DNA from: JBAOHV01 sp963714875
GTDB lineage: Bacteria; Actinomycetota; Acidimicrobiia; Acidimicrobiales; Microtrichaceae
Assembly (NCBI GenBank): GCA_963714875.1
Contig: CAVQQI010000011.1
Coordinates: 1,426,001 to 1,490,000 of the forward strand
Length of the DNA: 64,000 nucleotides
Reading direction: 5' to 3'
A program made the position numbers and the translations under genes. Under the pieces are notes generated by a model. It saw only the letters and a program-made list of their open reading frames with translations, made no database searches and was not told the origin of the DNA. How positions within the stretch are numbered: position 1 is the first letter of the stretch; every line of letters begins with the position of its first letter. This document shows positions 1 to 8,662 of the stretch, in pieces.

Positions 1-159
1 GCGCTCGAGCGGCTCTGGAGCGACACCGACTCGCTGCCCACGCCTGCGGAACTGGATGCTCCCGGCCTGTGGCTGGCACGTGTCGACATCGACAGCGACG
101 AGCTCGATCTGGACGGCATCAGCTTCGAGGTGCCGGACTTCCCGGACCTGGACGACTGA
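1..159 (+). CDS. C-terminal end of an unidentified protein (5' truncated)
   Basis: Frame 1 is open from the window edge to a TGA at 157-159 and gives 52 residues. The tail is acidic and ends in a run of Asp-rich residues (PDFPDLDD). No family is recognised from this fragment. It converges on the MFS gene, whose stop lies 7 bases away. Confidence 0.55.
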   Translation, partial: ALERLWSDTDSLPTPAELDAPGLWLARVDIDSDELDLDGISFEVPDFPDLDD

Positions 160-171
160 GTAGGTTCAGTC
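154..171. terminator. Small hairpin between convergent stop codons
   Basis: GACTGA and TCAGTC form a perfect 6-bp stem with a 6-base loop, overlapping both convergent stop codons. There is no T-run, so a terminator role is an inference from position. Confidence 0.3.
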
Positions 172-1578
172 CGACAGGGAGCCGCCATCCCCCTCGGCCC
201 CACCGGCACCGTTGCCGGCGGCGCCACCGTTGTTGCGGAGCCGGCGCGAGCGGTCCTTCACGTGACGACCGACCGTACGCGCATCGGGCAGGCGTGGCGG
301 GGCCTGCCCTGCCCGCACCGCGCGGTTGGCGGTGAAGAAGAACACCGCAGATGCCGTGGCGAGCGTCGCGACGATCGCACCGCCCAGACGCGTGGACATG
401 GCGATCACGACCGGTACCGCGGCTCCGAGCACCCAGATCACCTGGAAGCGCGACTCGAACCGGGCGAAGGACCTGCCGCGGTTCGCGTCCGGAGCGTCGC
501 GCTGGACCACGGCGTCGAACGCCTGCTTGCCCGACGCCGCAGCCACCATGACACCGAACGCGAGCAGCGCCTGTCCGACGAGTCCCTGGAGCAGCAGCCC
601 GCACAGCCCGGCCACTGCGGCGAGTGACACCGCTCCCAGCAGCAGGTACTCCTCTTCGATGCGGCGCCGCACCATCGGAGCGATCCCGGCACCCACGAGT
701 CCGCCGATGCCCGTCAGTGCGACCACCACGCCGAAGTGCCACACCGGCGGCGCGCCGATGGTCACCAGCTCGGCCGGATCCACCGGCGCGCCCGGCACCG
801 CGAGCGCGCGACCGGTGGTGGCGCCGAGGTCGGCCACCGGCGCCTCACCGCGCAGCGCGAACGCCAGCAGCAGCGTGACGAAGCCGACGATCCAGCGCAG
901 GGTGCCCATCGCGGACGCGGCCGACAGCACGCCGGCGCTGCGGAGCTCGGCGCGTTCAACAGCATCCTCGGGTTCGGCGGCGACCGTGGTGACCGGCACG
1001 CGCAGCGACACCACGGTCGCCACGACGAACACCGCGGCACACACCAGGGCGACCGCTCCGGGCGAGAACAGCCACAGCACCAGTGCGCCCGGCACTCCCG
1101 CTCCGAACGCCGCCAGGCCCGAGAGCAGCTGGAGCTTCGAGTTCGCCTCGACCAGCGCGTGGTCGCCCACCACCACCGTCGGCACGATGGCGGCCTTGGC
1201 AACCGTGTAGGACTTGGACAGCACCAGCATGGCGAACGCCTCGGGGAAGAGCACGAGGCTGTCGGACCCGGCGCTCGACACCATGAGCACCGCGACCACC
1301 GCTCGACCGACACACGAGCCGATCAGCATGATCCGGCGTCCGCCGGCCATGCGATCCATGAGCGGCCCGATGAGGGGACCGACCAGCGCGAACGGGGCCA
1401 TGGTGAACAGCAGGTAGAGCGCGACGCGCCAGCGTGCGCCGGCCGGGTCCAGCGAGAAGAACAGCGAGCCGGCGAGCACCAGCGCCACCAGCGCATCCCC
1501 GCTGGTGGACAGCACGTGGGTGCTGGCAAGTCGACCGAACGGCGTCGATGCGTCGAATCCGAACCTGTTGGGCCGCAT
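166..1578 (-). CDS. Major facilitator superfamily transporter
   Basis: This is an integral membrane carrier of about 470 residues with roughly 12 hydrophobic segments. A motif-A-like loop (GPLMDRMAGGRR) lies between the second and third helices, as in MFS drug and metabolite exporters. The ATG at 1578 (MRPNRF) is preferred: the frame is open further, to 1704, but that extension would overlap the regX3 stop and is not hydrophobic. The C-terminus is a basic then Gly-rich cytoplasmic tail. The substrate cannot be told from sequence. It lies directly downstream of the phosphate regulators on the same strand, but co-transcription is not shown. Confidence 0.75.
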   Translation of the reverse strand: MRPNRFGFDASTPFGRLASTHVLSTSGDALVALVLAGSLFFSLDPAGARWRVALYLLFTMAPFALVGPLIGPLMDRMAGGRRIMLIGSCVGRAVVAVLMVSSAGSDSLVLFPEAFAMLVLSKSYTVAKAAIVPTVVVGDHALVEANSKLQLLSGLAAFGAGVPGALVLWLFSPGAVALVCAAVFVVATVVSLRVPVTTVAAEPEDAVERAELRSAGVLSAASAMGTLRWIVGFVTLLLAFALRGEAPVADLGATTGRALAVPGAPVDPAELVTIGAPPVWHFGVVVALTGIGGLVGAGIAPMVRRRIEEEYLLLGAVSLAAVAGLCGLLLQGLVGQALLAFGVMVAAASGKQAFDAVVQRDAPDANRGRSFARFESRFQVIWVLGAAVPVVIAMSTRLGGAIVATLATASAVFFFTANRAVRAGQAPPRLPDARTVGRHVKDRSRRLRNNGGAAGNGAGGAEGDGGSLSD

Positions 1579-1669
1579 CACCCGCTGGCCATCATGGCGG
1601 GGCGGAACCGGGTCGGACGTCACTTCGCCATCGTAGGAGTGCCCGATGACGGTCCGGACTGCAACGGAC

Positions 1670-2456
1670 TCAGCGGGCGGTGACGTACTTGTAGCCCAGA
1701 CCACGGATCGTGACGATCCGCGTCGGGGCCGACGGATCGTCCTCGATCTTCGAGCGGATCCGCTTCACGTGGACGTCCAGGGTCTTGGTGTCGCCGACGT
1801 AGTCCGCACCCCAGACACGGTCGATCAGCGTGGAGCGGGGCAGGACGCGTCCGGCGTTCTCCATGAGCAGCGACAGCAGCTCGAACTCCTTCAGCGGCAG
1901 GTTGACCACCTGGTCGTTGACGCGGACTTCGTGGCTGTCGCTGTCGAGCTCGATGCCGTCGAGGCGGATCACGTCGTGCTGATCGACCGGTAGCGTCGCC
2001 AGCTCCCTGGCGGCGGCGCAACACCGCCCGCATGCGCGCCACCAGCTCGCGCAGTCGGTACGGCTTGGTGACGTAGTCGTCCGCTCCGACCTCCAGCCCG
2101 ACGACCGTGTCGATCTCGGCGCCCTTGGCGGTGACCATGATGATGGGGGTGTCGGTCCGACGGCGCAGCTCCCGACACACGTCGATGCCCGACACCGTCG
2201 GCAGCATGACGTCCAGCAGCACCAGGTCCGGGCGGATCTCGTCGAAGCGCTCCAGCGCCTCCGCTCCGTCCCGAGCGACTGCCACGAGGAAGCCCTCGCG
2301 TGTCAGTCCCACCGTGAGTGCGTCGACGAAGGCCTCTTCGTCCTCGACCACGAGCACGGTGGTGGTCGAGGACGACGCAGCAGCAGTGCCCGACGCGGCG
2401 GAGCCCGACGAGACGGACCCCCGGGGCGGAGGGGACGGAGTTGGCGGAGTGGTCAT
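1670..2456 (-). CDS. regX3: RegX3/PhoP-like response regulator, reading frame broken once
   Basis: OmpR/PhoB-family regulator expected to switch on phosphate-starvation genes. A Ser/Pro-rich leader of about 32 residues precedes the receiver domain (VLVVEDEEA, phospho-Asp in LVLLDVMLP, Lys in VTKPYRL). The winged-helix DNA-binding domain ends in GLGYKYVTAR. The two domains are in different frames. Removing one G from the GGG at about 2005 joins them (RRQ-ELATLPVDQHDVIRLDG), and the total length is 1 modulo 3, so a single-base insertion explains the break. The start ATG overlaps the senX3 stop (ATGA). Given the intact senX3 and pst genes, a sequencing error is more likely than a real mutation. 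Confidence 0.85.
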
Positions 2457-3691
2457 CGAGCGGTACCGATCGGTGTCGAGGTCGAACCCTGCAGGGGTGA
2501 GGTCGGGTCCTGGCCGGCTGCGACGCGGCCGACATCAGCGGCGAGCACGGCGGGCAGCGTCAGGGTGACGGTCGTTCCGACGCCCTCGATCGACTCGACC
2601 GCGACCTCTCCGCCGTGGTTGCTGGCAACGTGACGGACGATCGCCAGGCCGAGACCCGTGCCCCCGGTGCCCCGCGAGCGTGCGCGGTCCACCCGGTAGA
2701 ACCGCTCGAAGACACGATCCAGGTCACGGCGCGGAATACCGATGCCGGCGTCGATGACCGCCAGGTGCACCCCGCCGGGAGCGTGTGCGCCCGACTCGAC
2801 CACCACCTCGGACCCGACCGGCGAGTACTTCACGGCGTTGTCCAGCAGGTTGAACAGCGCCGAGACCAGCTGGCGGCGGTCGCCGCGCACCGACAGGTCC
2901 GGATCTGCTGCCACGCGCAGCAGCACGCCCGCCTGCTCCGCCGCGGGCGCGATGCGACCGACCGCTTCGCCGATGACGTCGCTGACCAGCAGGTTCGACA
3001 GCTCGGCCTCGTCGCCGAACTCGATCCGGCTCAGCTCGAGCAGGTCGTCCACGGTCCTGCTGGCACGGTCGGCCTCGACGATCATCCGCGCGGACAGCCG
3101 GGCCACCACCTCGGGATCGGGCTCGTCCCGGATGGTCTCCGCGAGCAGGCCGAGCGCGCCGATCGGCGTCTTGAGCTCATGGCTGATGTTGGCGACGAAG
3201 TCCCGGCGAACGGTCTCGGTCCGGCGCTGCAGCGAACGGTCCTCGATCACCGCGAGGGCACCGCCACCGCCGCCGAAGGGATGGGCGCTGACCACGAAGG
3301 ACTGGGCCGGGGGACCGAACAGGTCGACCTCTCGCCGTGCGCCCAGTCCGGTCAGTGCCTCCCCGATGAGTTCCTGCACCGCTGCTTCGACCAGGACCAG
3401 ACCGTCCCGCGCCTCGGAGTAGGCACGGGCGGCGCGGTTGCGGAACAGGTCGGCCCCGGCCGCGTCGGCCACGATGACGCCGTGCTCGATCTCGTCCACC
3501 GCCTGTGCGAGACGGGCGAACAGGTCACGTGGGTCGGGGCCCGCTGTGGAGTCCGGCTCCGGGGGCGCCACCTCGTCCTCGGTCGGCGGCAGGAACTCGG
3601 CATCGGGCATCGCCCGCGATCGGATGCGACCGACCAGGAACCCGCCCAGGCCGACCACCACAGCGAGCGCCGCCACCGCCACCGGTGACAT
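2453..3691 (-). CDS. senX3: SenX3-like phosphate-sensing histidine kinase
   Basis: Membrane-attached sensor kinase of 412 residues, partner of the RegX3-like regulator. One N-terminal membrane segment (residues 4-22) is followed by an acidic linker and a PAS-like region (about 55-160). The HisKA domain has the phospho-acceptor His171 in SHELKTPIG. The HATPase_c domain shows an N box (LFNLLDNAVKYS), G1 (DAGIGIP) and G2 (GTGLGLAIV). The absence of a periplasmic sensor domain fits SenX3/PhoR kinases that read phosphate through the Pst transporter and PhoU. It is translationally coupled to regX3 and lies 6 bp downstream of phoU. Confidence 0.9.
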   Translation of the reverse strand: MSPVAVAALAVVVGLGGFLVGRIRSRAMPDAEFLPPTEDEVAPPEPDSTAGPDPRDLFARLAQAVDEIEHGVIVADAAGADLFRNRAARAYSEARDGLVLVEAAVQELIGEALTGLGARREVDLFGPPAQSFVVSAHPFGGGGGALAVIEDRSLQRRTETVRRDFVANISHELKTPIGALGLLAETIRDEPDPEVVARLSARMIVEADRASRTVDDLLELSRIEFGDEAELSNLLVSDVIGEAVGRIAPAAEQAGVLLRVAADPDLSVRGDRRQLVSALFNLLDNAVKYSPVGSEVVVESGAHAPGGVHLAVIDAGIGIPRRDLDRVFERFYRVDRARSRGTGGTGLGLAIVRHVASNHGGEVAVESIEGVGTTVTLTLPAVLAADVGRVAAGQDPTSPLQGSTSTPIGTAR

Positions 3692-3697
3692 CGCCGA

Positions 3698-4510
3698 TCA
3701 GCTCCCGGGCCCGTCCGACGGATCGTCGGTCTCGTCGGTCTCGTCGGCCACGTCGATCTCGTCGATCTCGTCGATCACCTGGGGTACCCCCAGCACGGGA
3801 GCGGGACCGGGAGCGGCCTCGGCCTCCCGGAGCCGCTGCCGGGCGGACCCGGTCTTCTCGGGGAGCCAACCGGTCACCATGTACAGCACGCGCTCACCGA
3901 TGTTGACCGCATGGTCACCGATGCGCTCGTAGTAGCGGCCGATCATCGCCATCTGCACCGCACCCTGGAGGGTGATGTTCAGCTCGGAGTGCGACTGGAA
4001 GATCGCTTGGACGTACTGCACCTGGAGCTCGTCGAGTCGGTCGTCGATGTCGTCCAGCGCCGCGGCGAGCGACGTGTCGGCATCCACGTAGGAGTCGATC
4101 GCCGTGCGGATCAGGAACGCCGCCTCGACGCCCATCTGCTCGATCAGGCCGCGGATCTGTGGACCGAACTCGACGTCGTAGATCCGGCGGGACGCCTTGC
4201 AGACGTTGACGCTCAGGTCCGCGGAGCGCTCGAGCTCCCCGATCAGGCGAAGGCTCGTCAGCAGGAAGCGCAGGTCGCCCGCGATCGGCGACTGGAGCGC
4301 GAGCAGACGACACGTCCGCTCCTCGAGCCCCAGGCAGAAGTCGTCGATGACGTCGTCGCCGTCGATCAGCTCCTGCGCAGCGTGGAGATCGCGGTCCAGC
4401 AGCGCAGCGGTGCTGCGGCCGATCGTCTCGGAGGTCATCGCTCCCAGGCGGATCAGATCCGCCCGGAGGTCCTCCATCTCCTGGTGGAACTCGACCCGGA
4501 GCTCGTTCAC
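3698..4510 (-). CDS. phoU: PhoU, phosphate signalling regulator with acidic repeat tail
   Basis: Cytoplasmic helical protein with two PhoU domains that restrains the phosphate kinase and modulates Pst uptake. The start region (MNELRVEFHQEMEDL) and the second-domain GRYYERIGDHAVNIGERV motif are diagnostic. At 270 residues it is longer than usual because of a C-terminal tail of about 50 residues. The last part is an acidic repeat (EIDEIDVADETDETDD) encoded by near-perfect 9-bp units at 3723-3777. It sits between senX3 and pstB on the same strand, 25 bp after pstB. Confidence 0.93.
   Translation of the reverse strand: MNELRVEFHQEMEDLRADLIRLGAMTSETIGRSTAALLDRDLHAAQELIDGDDVIDDFCLGLEERTCRLLALQSPIAGDLRFLLTSLRLIGELERSADLSVNVCKASRRIYDVEFGPQIRGLIEQMGVEAAFLIRTAIDSYVDADTSLAAALDDIDDRLDELQVQYVQAIFQSHSELNITLQGAVQMAMIGRYYERIGDHAVNIGERVLYMVTGWLPEKTGSARQRLREAEAAPGPAPVLGVPQVIDEIDEIDVADETDETDDPSDGPGS
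3723..3777 (-). repeat. 9-bp tandem repeat inside phoU
   Basis: Six 9-bp units of the type TCGTCGGTC or TCGTCGATC run head to tail and encode the Asp/Glu-Thr/Ile repeat at the PhoU C-terminus. The units stay in frame, so copy-number change would alter tail length without disrupting the protein. Confidence 0.75.
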
Positions 4511-4535
4511 GACGTGGCCCTGCTCGTCCCCGGGC

Positions 4536-5444
4536 TCACCCGAATCGGCCGGTGATGTAGTTCTCGGTCCGCTCGTCGGAGGGGTTCGAGAACATCTTCT
4601 CGGTGCGGTCGAACTCCACGAGCAGTCCGGTCCGGTTGTCGCTGGTCTCGTTGATCTCCGTCACGAAGAACGCCGTTCGATCACTCACCCGCGCGGCCTG
4701 CTGCATGTTGTGGGTCACGATGACGATCGTGTAGTCGCTGGCCAGCTCCTTCATCAGGTCCTCGATGCGGGTGGTCGCGATCGGGTCGAGCGCCGAGCAC
4801 GGCTCGTCCATCAGGATGACCTCGGGGTTGCAGGCCACTGCACGGGCGATGCAGAGCCGCTGCTGCTGGCCACCGGACAGACCCAGGGCCGAGCTCTTCA
4901 GGCGGTCCTTCACCTCGTCCCAGATGGCCGCTCGCTGCAGCGCTTCCTCGACGACGTCATCGAGGCCCTTCTTCTGACCGGCGATCCGCGGTCCATAGGC
5001 CACGTTGTCGTAGATCGACTTCGGGAACGGGTTCGGCTTCTGGAACACCATCCCGATACGGCGACGGACCTCGACCGGGTTGACCTTCGGGTCGTAGAGG
5101 TCGACGCCGTGGTACCGGACCTTGCCCTCGACCCGGGCGATCTCGATCAGATCGTTCATGCGGTTGAAGCAACGCAGCGCAGTGGTCTTGCCGCAACCCG
5201 AGGGGCCGATGAACGCGGTGATCTCGTGCTGGCGGATCTGCATGTCGACGTTGCGTACGGCGAGGTGACTGCCGTAGTAGACGGAGAGGTCGTCGACGTC
5301 GAACACCACGGGGTGGTCGACCGGGTCCACGACATCGGGTTCGGTGCTGGTCGCCGTCTCGGTCATCCTCACCAGTCTCTCCGTGCCGGCCGTCGACGTC
5401 ACGTCGACGGTGGCCAGCAGGTCGTTGTCGGTCACGTCGGTCAC
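4536..5444 (-). CDS. pstB: PstB, phosphate ABC transporter ATPase
   Basis: ATP-binding subunit of the high-affinity phosphate importer, 302 residues. Walker A is GPSGCGKTT, the ABC signature is LSGGQQQR, and Walker B is VILMDEPCSALD. The frame is open upstream, but the GTG at 5444 is chosen because it overlaps the pstA stop (GTGA) and follows a purine-rich GAAGAAGAGG. A poorly conserved leader of about 45 residues precedes the ATPase core, longer than in E. coli PstB. The protein ends NYITGRFG, typical of the family. Confidence 0.93.
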   Translation of the reverse strand: MTDVTDNDLLATVDVTSTAGTERLVRMTETATSTEPDVVDPVDHPVVFDVDDLSVYYGSHLAVRNVDMQIRQHEITAFIGPSGCGKTTALRCFNRMNDLIEIARVEGKVRYHGVDLYDPKVNPVEVRRRIGMVFQKPNPFPKSIYDNVAYGPRIAGQKKGLDDVVEEALQRAAIWDEVKDRLKSSALGLSGGQQQRLCIARAVACNPEVILMDEPCSALDPIATTRIEDLMKELASDYTIVIVTHNMQQAARVSDRTAFFVTEINETSDNRTGLLVEFDRTEKMFSNPSDERTENYITGRFG

Positions 5445-6388
5445 CTCTTCTTCTCGTACCGGTTGCGCAGCAGGACCGCTGCGGTGTTGGCGATCAGCAC
5501 GATGACCAGCAACACGATGATGGCTGCTGCGGTGTCCTTGCGGAAGCCCTCCTGGGGCATGCCGGCCCACGAGGTGATCACCATCGGCATCGCCGTGAAC
5601 CGCTCCTGCAGCGAGGAGACGTCCAGGATGGGCGGGTTGGAACCCAGGCGGTTGGTCACCGCACCGACCAGGATCAGGGGTGCGGCCTCGCCGAGCGCAC
5701 GGGCGAGGGAGAGCACGGTTCCGGTGAGGATCCCCGGCGCGGCATACGGCAACACCTGTGTCCGGACGACCTCCCAGCGGTTCGCACCCACGCCGTAGCC
5801 ACCCTCGCGCAGCCCGTTGGGCACCGCCCGGATCGCCTCGGCGGCGGTGATGATGACGATGGGCAGGACGAGCACCGCCAGGGTCAGACCGGCTGCGATG
5901 ACGCTCTTGCCGCCGGTCACACCGCCGAGCGCCTTGACGAAGATCGTGAAGCCGAGGATGCCGTAGACGATCGACGGCACGCCGGCGAGGTTCCGGATGT
6001 TGATGTCGATGAAGTTCGTGAGCCGGTTCTTGGGGGCGTACTCCTCGAGGTACACGGCGGCGGCGATCCCGAGCGGGAACGCGAACACGATCGTGAACAC
6101 GGCGATCCAGAACGTGCCCCGGAGGCCCTGGTGGATGCCCGACTGTTCCGGGATGGACTGCAGCGTGCCGGTGATGAAGTCCCAGAAGCGGGTCGTGAGC
6201 ACAGATCCGCCGAGCGCGATCTGCGAGACGACCAGTACGACGAGGATCAACAGGGCGAACAGGAGGGCGCCGAGCAGGCCGTACTTGAACACGGCGCCCG
6301 ACCAGTCCCGGGAGGAGCCGGTGAGCTCCCGTTGGACCTTCTCTCGTGTGGTGGTCTGTGCCACCTTCAGCGGTGTGGTGAGTGCCAT
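5441..6388 (-). CDS. pstA: PstA, phosphate ABC transporter permease
   Basis: Inner-membrane permease subunit of 315 residues with about six membrane segments. The EAA-type loop facing PstB is visible (EAIRAVPNGLREGGYGVGANRWEVV, read in two parts). GIAAAVYLEEYAP and the NLAGVPSIVYG motif are characteristic of the PstA/PstC family. It is coupled to pstB by a 4-base overlap and lies 7 bp after pstC. Confidence 0.93.
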   Translation of the reverse strand: MALTTPLKVAQTTTREKVQRELTGSSRDWSGAVFKYGLLGALLFALLILVVLVVSQIALGGSVLTTRFWDFITGTLQSIPEQSGIHQGLRGTFWIAVFTIVFAFPLGIAAAVYLEEYAPKNRLTNFIDINIRNLAGVPSIVYGILGFTIFVKALGGVTGGKSVIAAGLTLAVLVLPIVIITAAEAIRAVPNGLREGGYGVGANRWEVVRTQVLPYAAPGILTGTVLSLARALGEAAPLILVGAVTNRLGSNPPILDVSSLQERFTAMPMVITSWAGMPQEGFRKDTAAAIIVLLVIVLIANTAAVLLRNRYEKKR

Positions 6389-6395
6389 GGAGACC

Positions 6396-7325
6396 TCAGT
6401 ACTTCTGACGGACGCGACGGACGAACCGGTCCGCGATCAGGTTCAGCGTCATGGTGATGGTGAACAGGACCAGGCCCACGAAGAACAGGCTCTGGAACGT
6501 CAGGCCCTCGCCCACCACCGCGTCGGTCCCGGCGGCCAGCGACGCCATGGCGGCGGTCATCGTCAGGCCGGGCTCCAGCGGGTTGGTGTTGAACAGCGAG
6601 CCACCGGCGCTCCCGGCGGCGATGAAGACCACCATCGTCTCACCCATGGCACGCGACACGGCGATGATCATGGCGGCCACCAGACCGGACACGGCGGCCG
6701 GCAGCACGACGCGGAGCACGGTGGTGATCTTGCGGGCGCCCATGCCGTAGCTGGCTTCGCGCAGCGCGTCGGGTACGGCCGCCATCGCGTCCTCGGAGAT
6801 CGAGGCGACGATCGGGATGATCATCACGCCGACACCCAGGCCCGCTGCCATCAACGTCTGCTGGGGCGAGGCGCTCCAGACGTTCTGGATGAGATCGGGG
6901 GCGATGAACGTCAGGGCGAAGAAGCCGATCACCACGCTGGGGATGCCGGCCAGCACCTCGATGGCCGGCTTCAGCACACGCCGCGCCTTCGGCGGCGCGT
7001 ACTCGCTGAGGTAGATCGCGGTCGCCAGGCCGATCGGTACGGCGATGAACATCGCGATGATCGTGACGATCAGACTGCCGACGATCAGGGTCATCACCCC
7101 GTACTGGCCCCGACGTGGGAACCAGCCCTCGGCCTCGGGGCCGATGACGGTGGACCAGTCGACCTGCGAGACGAACGTCCAGGCTTCCCTGAACAGCGAG
7201 AGCACGATCGCCGCACTGACCAGGACGGAGAAGATCCCGGCGATCCACAACACGCCATGCACCAACTTCTCGGTGCGCTGGCGGCCGGGGTCACCGCGCA
7301 GATCGTCGACGGTGAGGTTCGACAC
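6396..7325 (-). CDS. pstC: PstC, phosphate ABC transporter permease
   Basis: Second permease subunit of the phosphate importer, 309 residues and about six membrane segments. It has PIGLATAIYLSEYAPP, LAGIPSVVIGFFAL and the EAA-like loop MAAVPDALREASYGMGA. Start ATG at 7325 (MSNLTVDDL). About 105 bp containing a hairpin separate it from the upstream pstS, so pstS can be expressed above the membrane subunits. Confidence 0.93.
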   Translation of the reverse strand: MSNLTVDDLRGDPGRQRTEKLVHGVLWIAGIFSVLVSAAIVLSLFREAWTFVSQVDWSTVIGPEAEGWFPRRGQYGVMTLIVGSLIVTIIAMFIAVPIGLATAIYLSEYAPPKARRVLKPAIEVLAGIPSVVIGFFALTFIAPDLIQNVWSASPQQTLMAAGLGVGVMIIPIVASISEDAMAAVPDALREASYGMGARKITTVLRVVLPAAVSGLVAAMIIAVSRAMGETMVVFIAAGSAGGSLFNTNPLEPGLTMTAAMASLAAGTDAVVGEGLTFQSLFFVGLVLFTITMTLNLIADRFVRRVRQKY

Positions 7326-7408
7326 GGGGTGTCACTGCTCCTTCACGGGCGGGACCGATCGAGCGGGTCGCGCCGGGATCCTAGACCCATGGGGTCCCGG
7401 ACCCGGCA

Positions 7409-7429
7409 CGACCCGAGCTCGTCGGGTCG
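7409..7429 (-). terminator. Hairpin between pstS and pstC
   Basis: CGACCCGA and TCGGGTCG form a perfect 8-bp stem with a 5-base loop, directly after the pstS stop codon. There is no T-run. Its position between the binding-protein gene and the permease genes suggests partial termination or mRNA 3'-end protection, as is common in binding-protein operons. Confidence 0.45.
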
Positions 7430-7430
7430 G

Positions 7431-8501
7431 TCAGGCTCCGGCCTCGGCGCTACCGGTGGTCCGGTCCGTCCAGGTGGTGCGGGTCTCCTCGAGCTGGTCG
7501 GCGGGGAGCTCGACATAGCCGACCTCGGTCACCGCGACGATGCCCTCGGAGGACAGGTAGTAGTCGACATAGTCGGCCACAGCCTGGTTGTCGTCAGCAG
7601 CAGCGGCGTTGACGTAGATGAACAGCGGCCGCGAGATGGGGTAGCTGCCGTCCGCGATGGTCTCGGTCGTGGGCTCGATGCAGTCACCACCGGGCTCCTC
7701 GGACACGGCCAGTTCCTTGACGCCGTCACCCGCCTCCTCGGCGAAGGCGAAGCCGACCCAGCCGAACGAGGAGTCGGAACCCTCGATGCCCTGGATGATG
7801 ATGTTGTCGTCCGAGCTGGACTGGTAGTCGGGCCGGGTCATGGCGACCTCGTCCTCGGTGATGTCACCGGACTCGACGCGGGCCTCGCCGGCGGTCTCGA
7901 TGACGATCTCGACGAAGCTGTCGTAGGTGCCGGACTCCTCACCGGGAGCGGTGATGTCCAGCGAGGCGTCCGGCAGCTCGGTGTCGGACCCCAGGGCCGA
8001 GGCGATCTCCTGACCGTCGGCCCAGGTACCGAAGCCCTGCGACTCGGGCCCGACGAGTGCGTACATGTCGGCGAAGTTCAGACACGACACGCTCTCGTTC
8101 GCCGGGTTGGTGAGCACCGAGATGCCGTCGAACGCCACCTTCAACTCGATGTACTCGATGCCGTTCTCCTCGCAGGTCGCAGCCTCTTCCTCCTTGATCG
8201 GGCGTGAGGCGTCGGAGATGTCGATCTCTCCCTCGCAGAAGAGAGCGAAACCATCGCCGGTACCGGGACCGTCGACGTTGACGCTGGCATCGGAGCCGGA
8301 CTCTTCCCAGAGCTCGGCGACCCGGGTGGAGATGGGCGCCACCGTCGATGAGCCGGAAACGTTCACGGTGCCAGAGGCGCTCGTGTCGCCCGTGTCGCCG
8401 GAGGCGCCATCGGTGTCATCGCTGCTGCAGGCGCCGAGCACCATGACAGCGGCAAGGGGGAGCGCCAGCATCTTGAGCCAACGGCGCGTAGTGGGATTCA
8501 C
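7431..8501 (-). CDS. pstS: PstS, phosphate-binding lipoprotein
   Basis: Extracytoplasmic phosphate receptor of 356 residues that feeds PstCAB. A lipoprotein signal (hydrophobic core then LGAC) anchors it to the outer face of the membrane. The family motif GSSTVAPIS near residue 55 contacts phosphate, and the ISDASRPIKEEE and GTYDSF regions are conserved. The GTG at 8501 is chosen over the ATG at 8525 because GAGGAGG lies 9 bases upstream. First gene of the operon, behind the PHO box at 8583-8626. Confidence 0.93.
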   Translation of the reverse strand: MNPTTRRWLKMLALPLAAVMVLGACSSDDTDGASGDTGDTSASGTVNVSGSSTVAPISTRVAELWEESGSDASVNVDGPGTGDGFALFCEGEIDISDASRPIKEEEAATCEENGIEYIELKVAFDGISVLTNPANESVSCLNFADMYALVGPESQGFGTWADGQEIASALGSDTELPDASLDITAPGEESGTYDSFVEIVIETAGEARVESGDITEDEVAMTRPDYQSSSDDNIIIQGIEGSDSSFGWVGFAFAEEAGDGVKELAVSEEPGGDCIEPTTETIADGSYPISRPLFIYVNAAAADDNQAVADYVDYYLSSEGIVAVTEVGYVELPADQLEETRTTWTDRTTGSAEAGA

Positions 8502-8582
8502 GGATTGCACCCTCCTCGGGTTCACTTCTCGTCACTCTCGACGTGCCGGGCATCGGACCCGACAGGTGCGAACAGTAGGCAG

Positions 8583-8626
8583 GGGTCCTGAACGACCTGC
8601 AGCGTTCAGGTGAACGACAGGTGAAC
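8583..8626 (-). promoter_or_regulatory. PHO box: four 11-bp direct-repeat units upstream of pstS
   Basis: On the minus strand the sequence divides into 11-bp units: GTTCACCTGTC, GTTCACCTGAA, CGCTGCAGGTC and GTTCAGGACCC. Units 1, 2 and 4 carry the GTTCA core and unit 3 is degenerate. Direct 11-bp GTTCA-type repeats are the known PhoP/RegX3 operator pattern of actinobacteria. The block ends about 80 bp before the pstS start codon and points toward it. Confidence 0.8.
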
Positions 8627-8662
8627 GACCGCGCAACTCTGCGCGGTCGCAGCATCCGGGCC

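Noticed and set aside
5997..8207. A plus-strand open frame of 736 codons opposite pstA, pstC and pstS
   Set aside because: Antisense to three conserved genes, no start signal and no recognisable domain.
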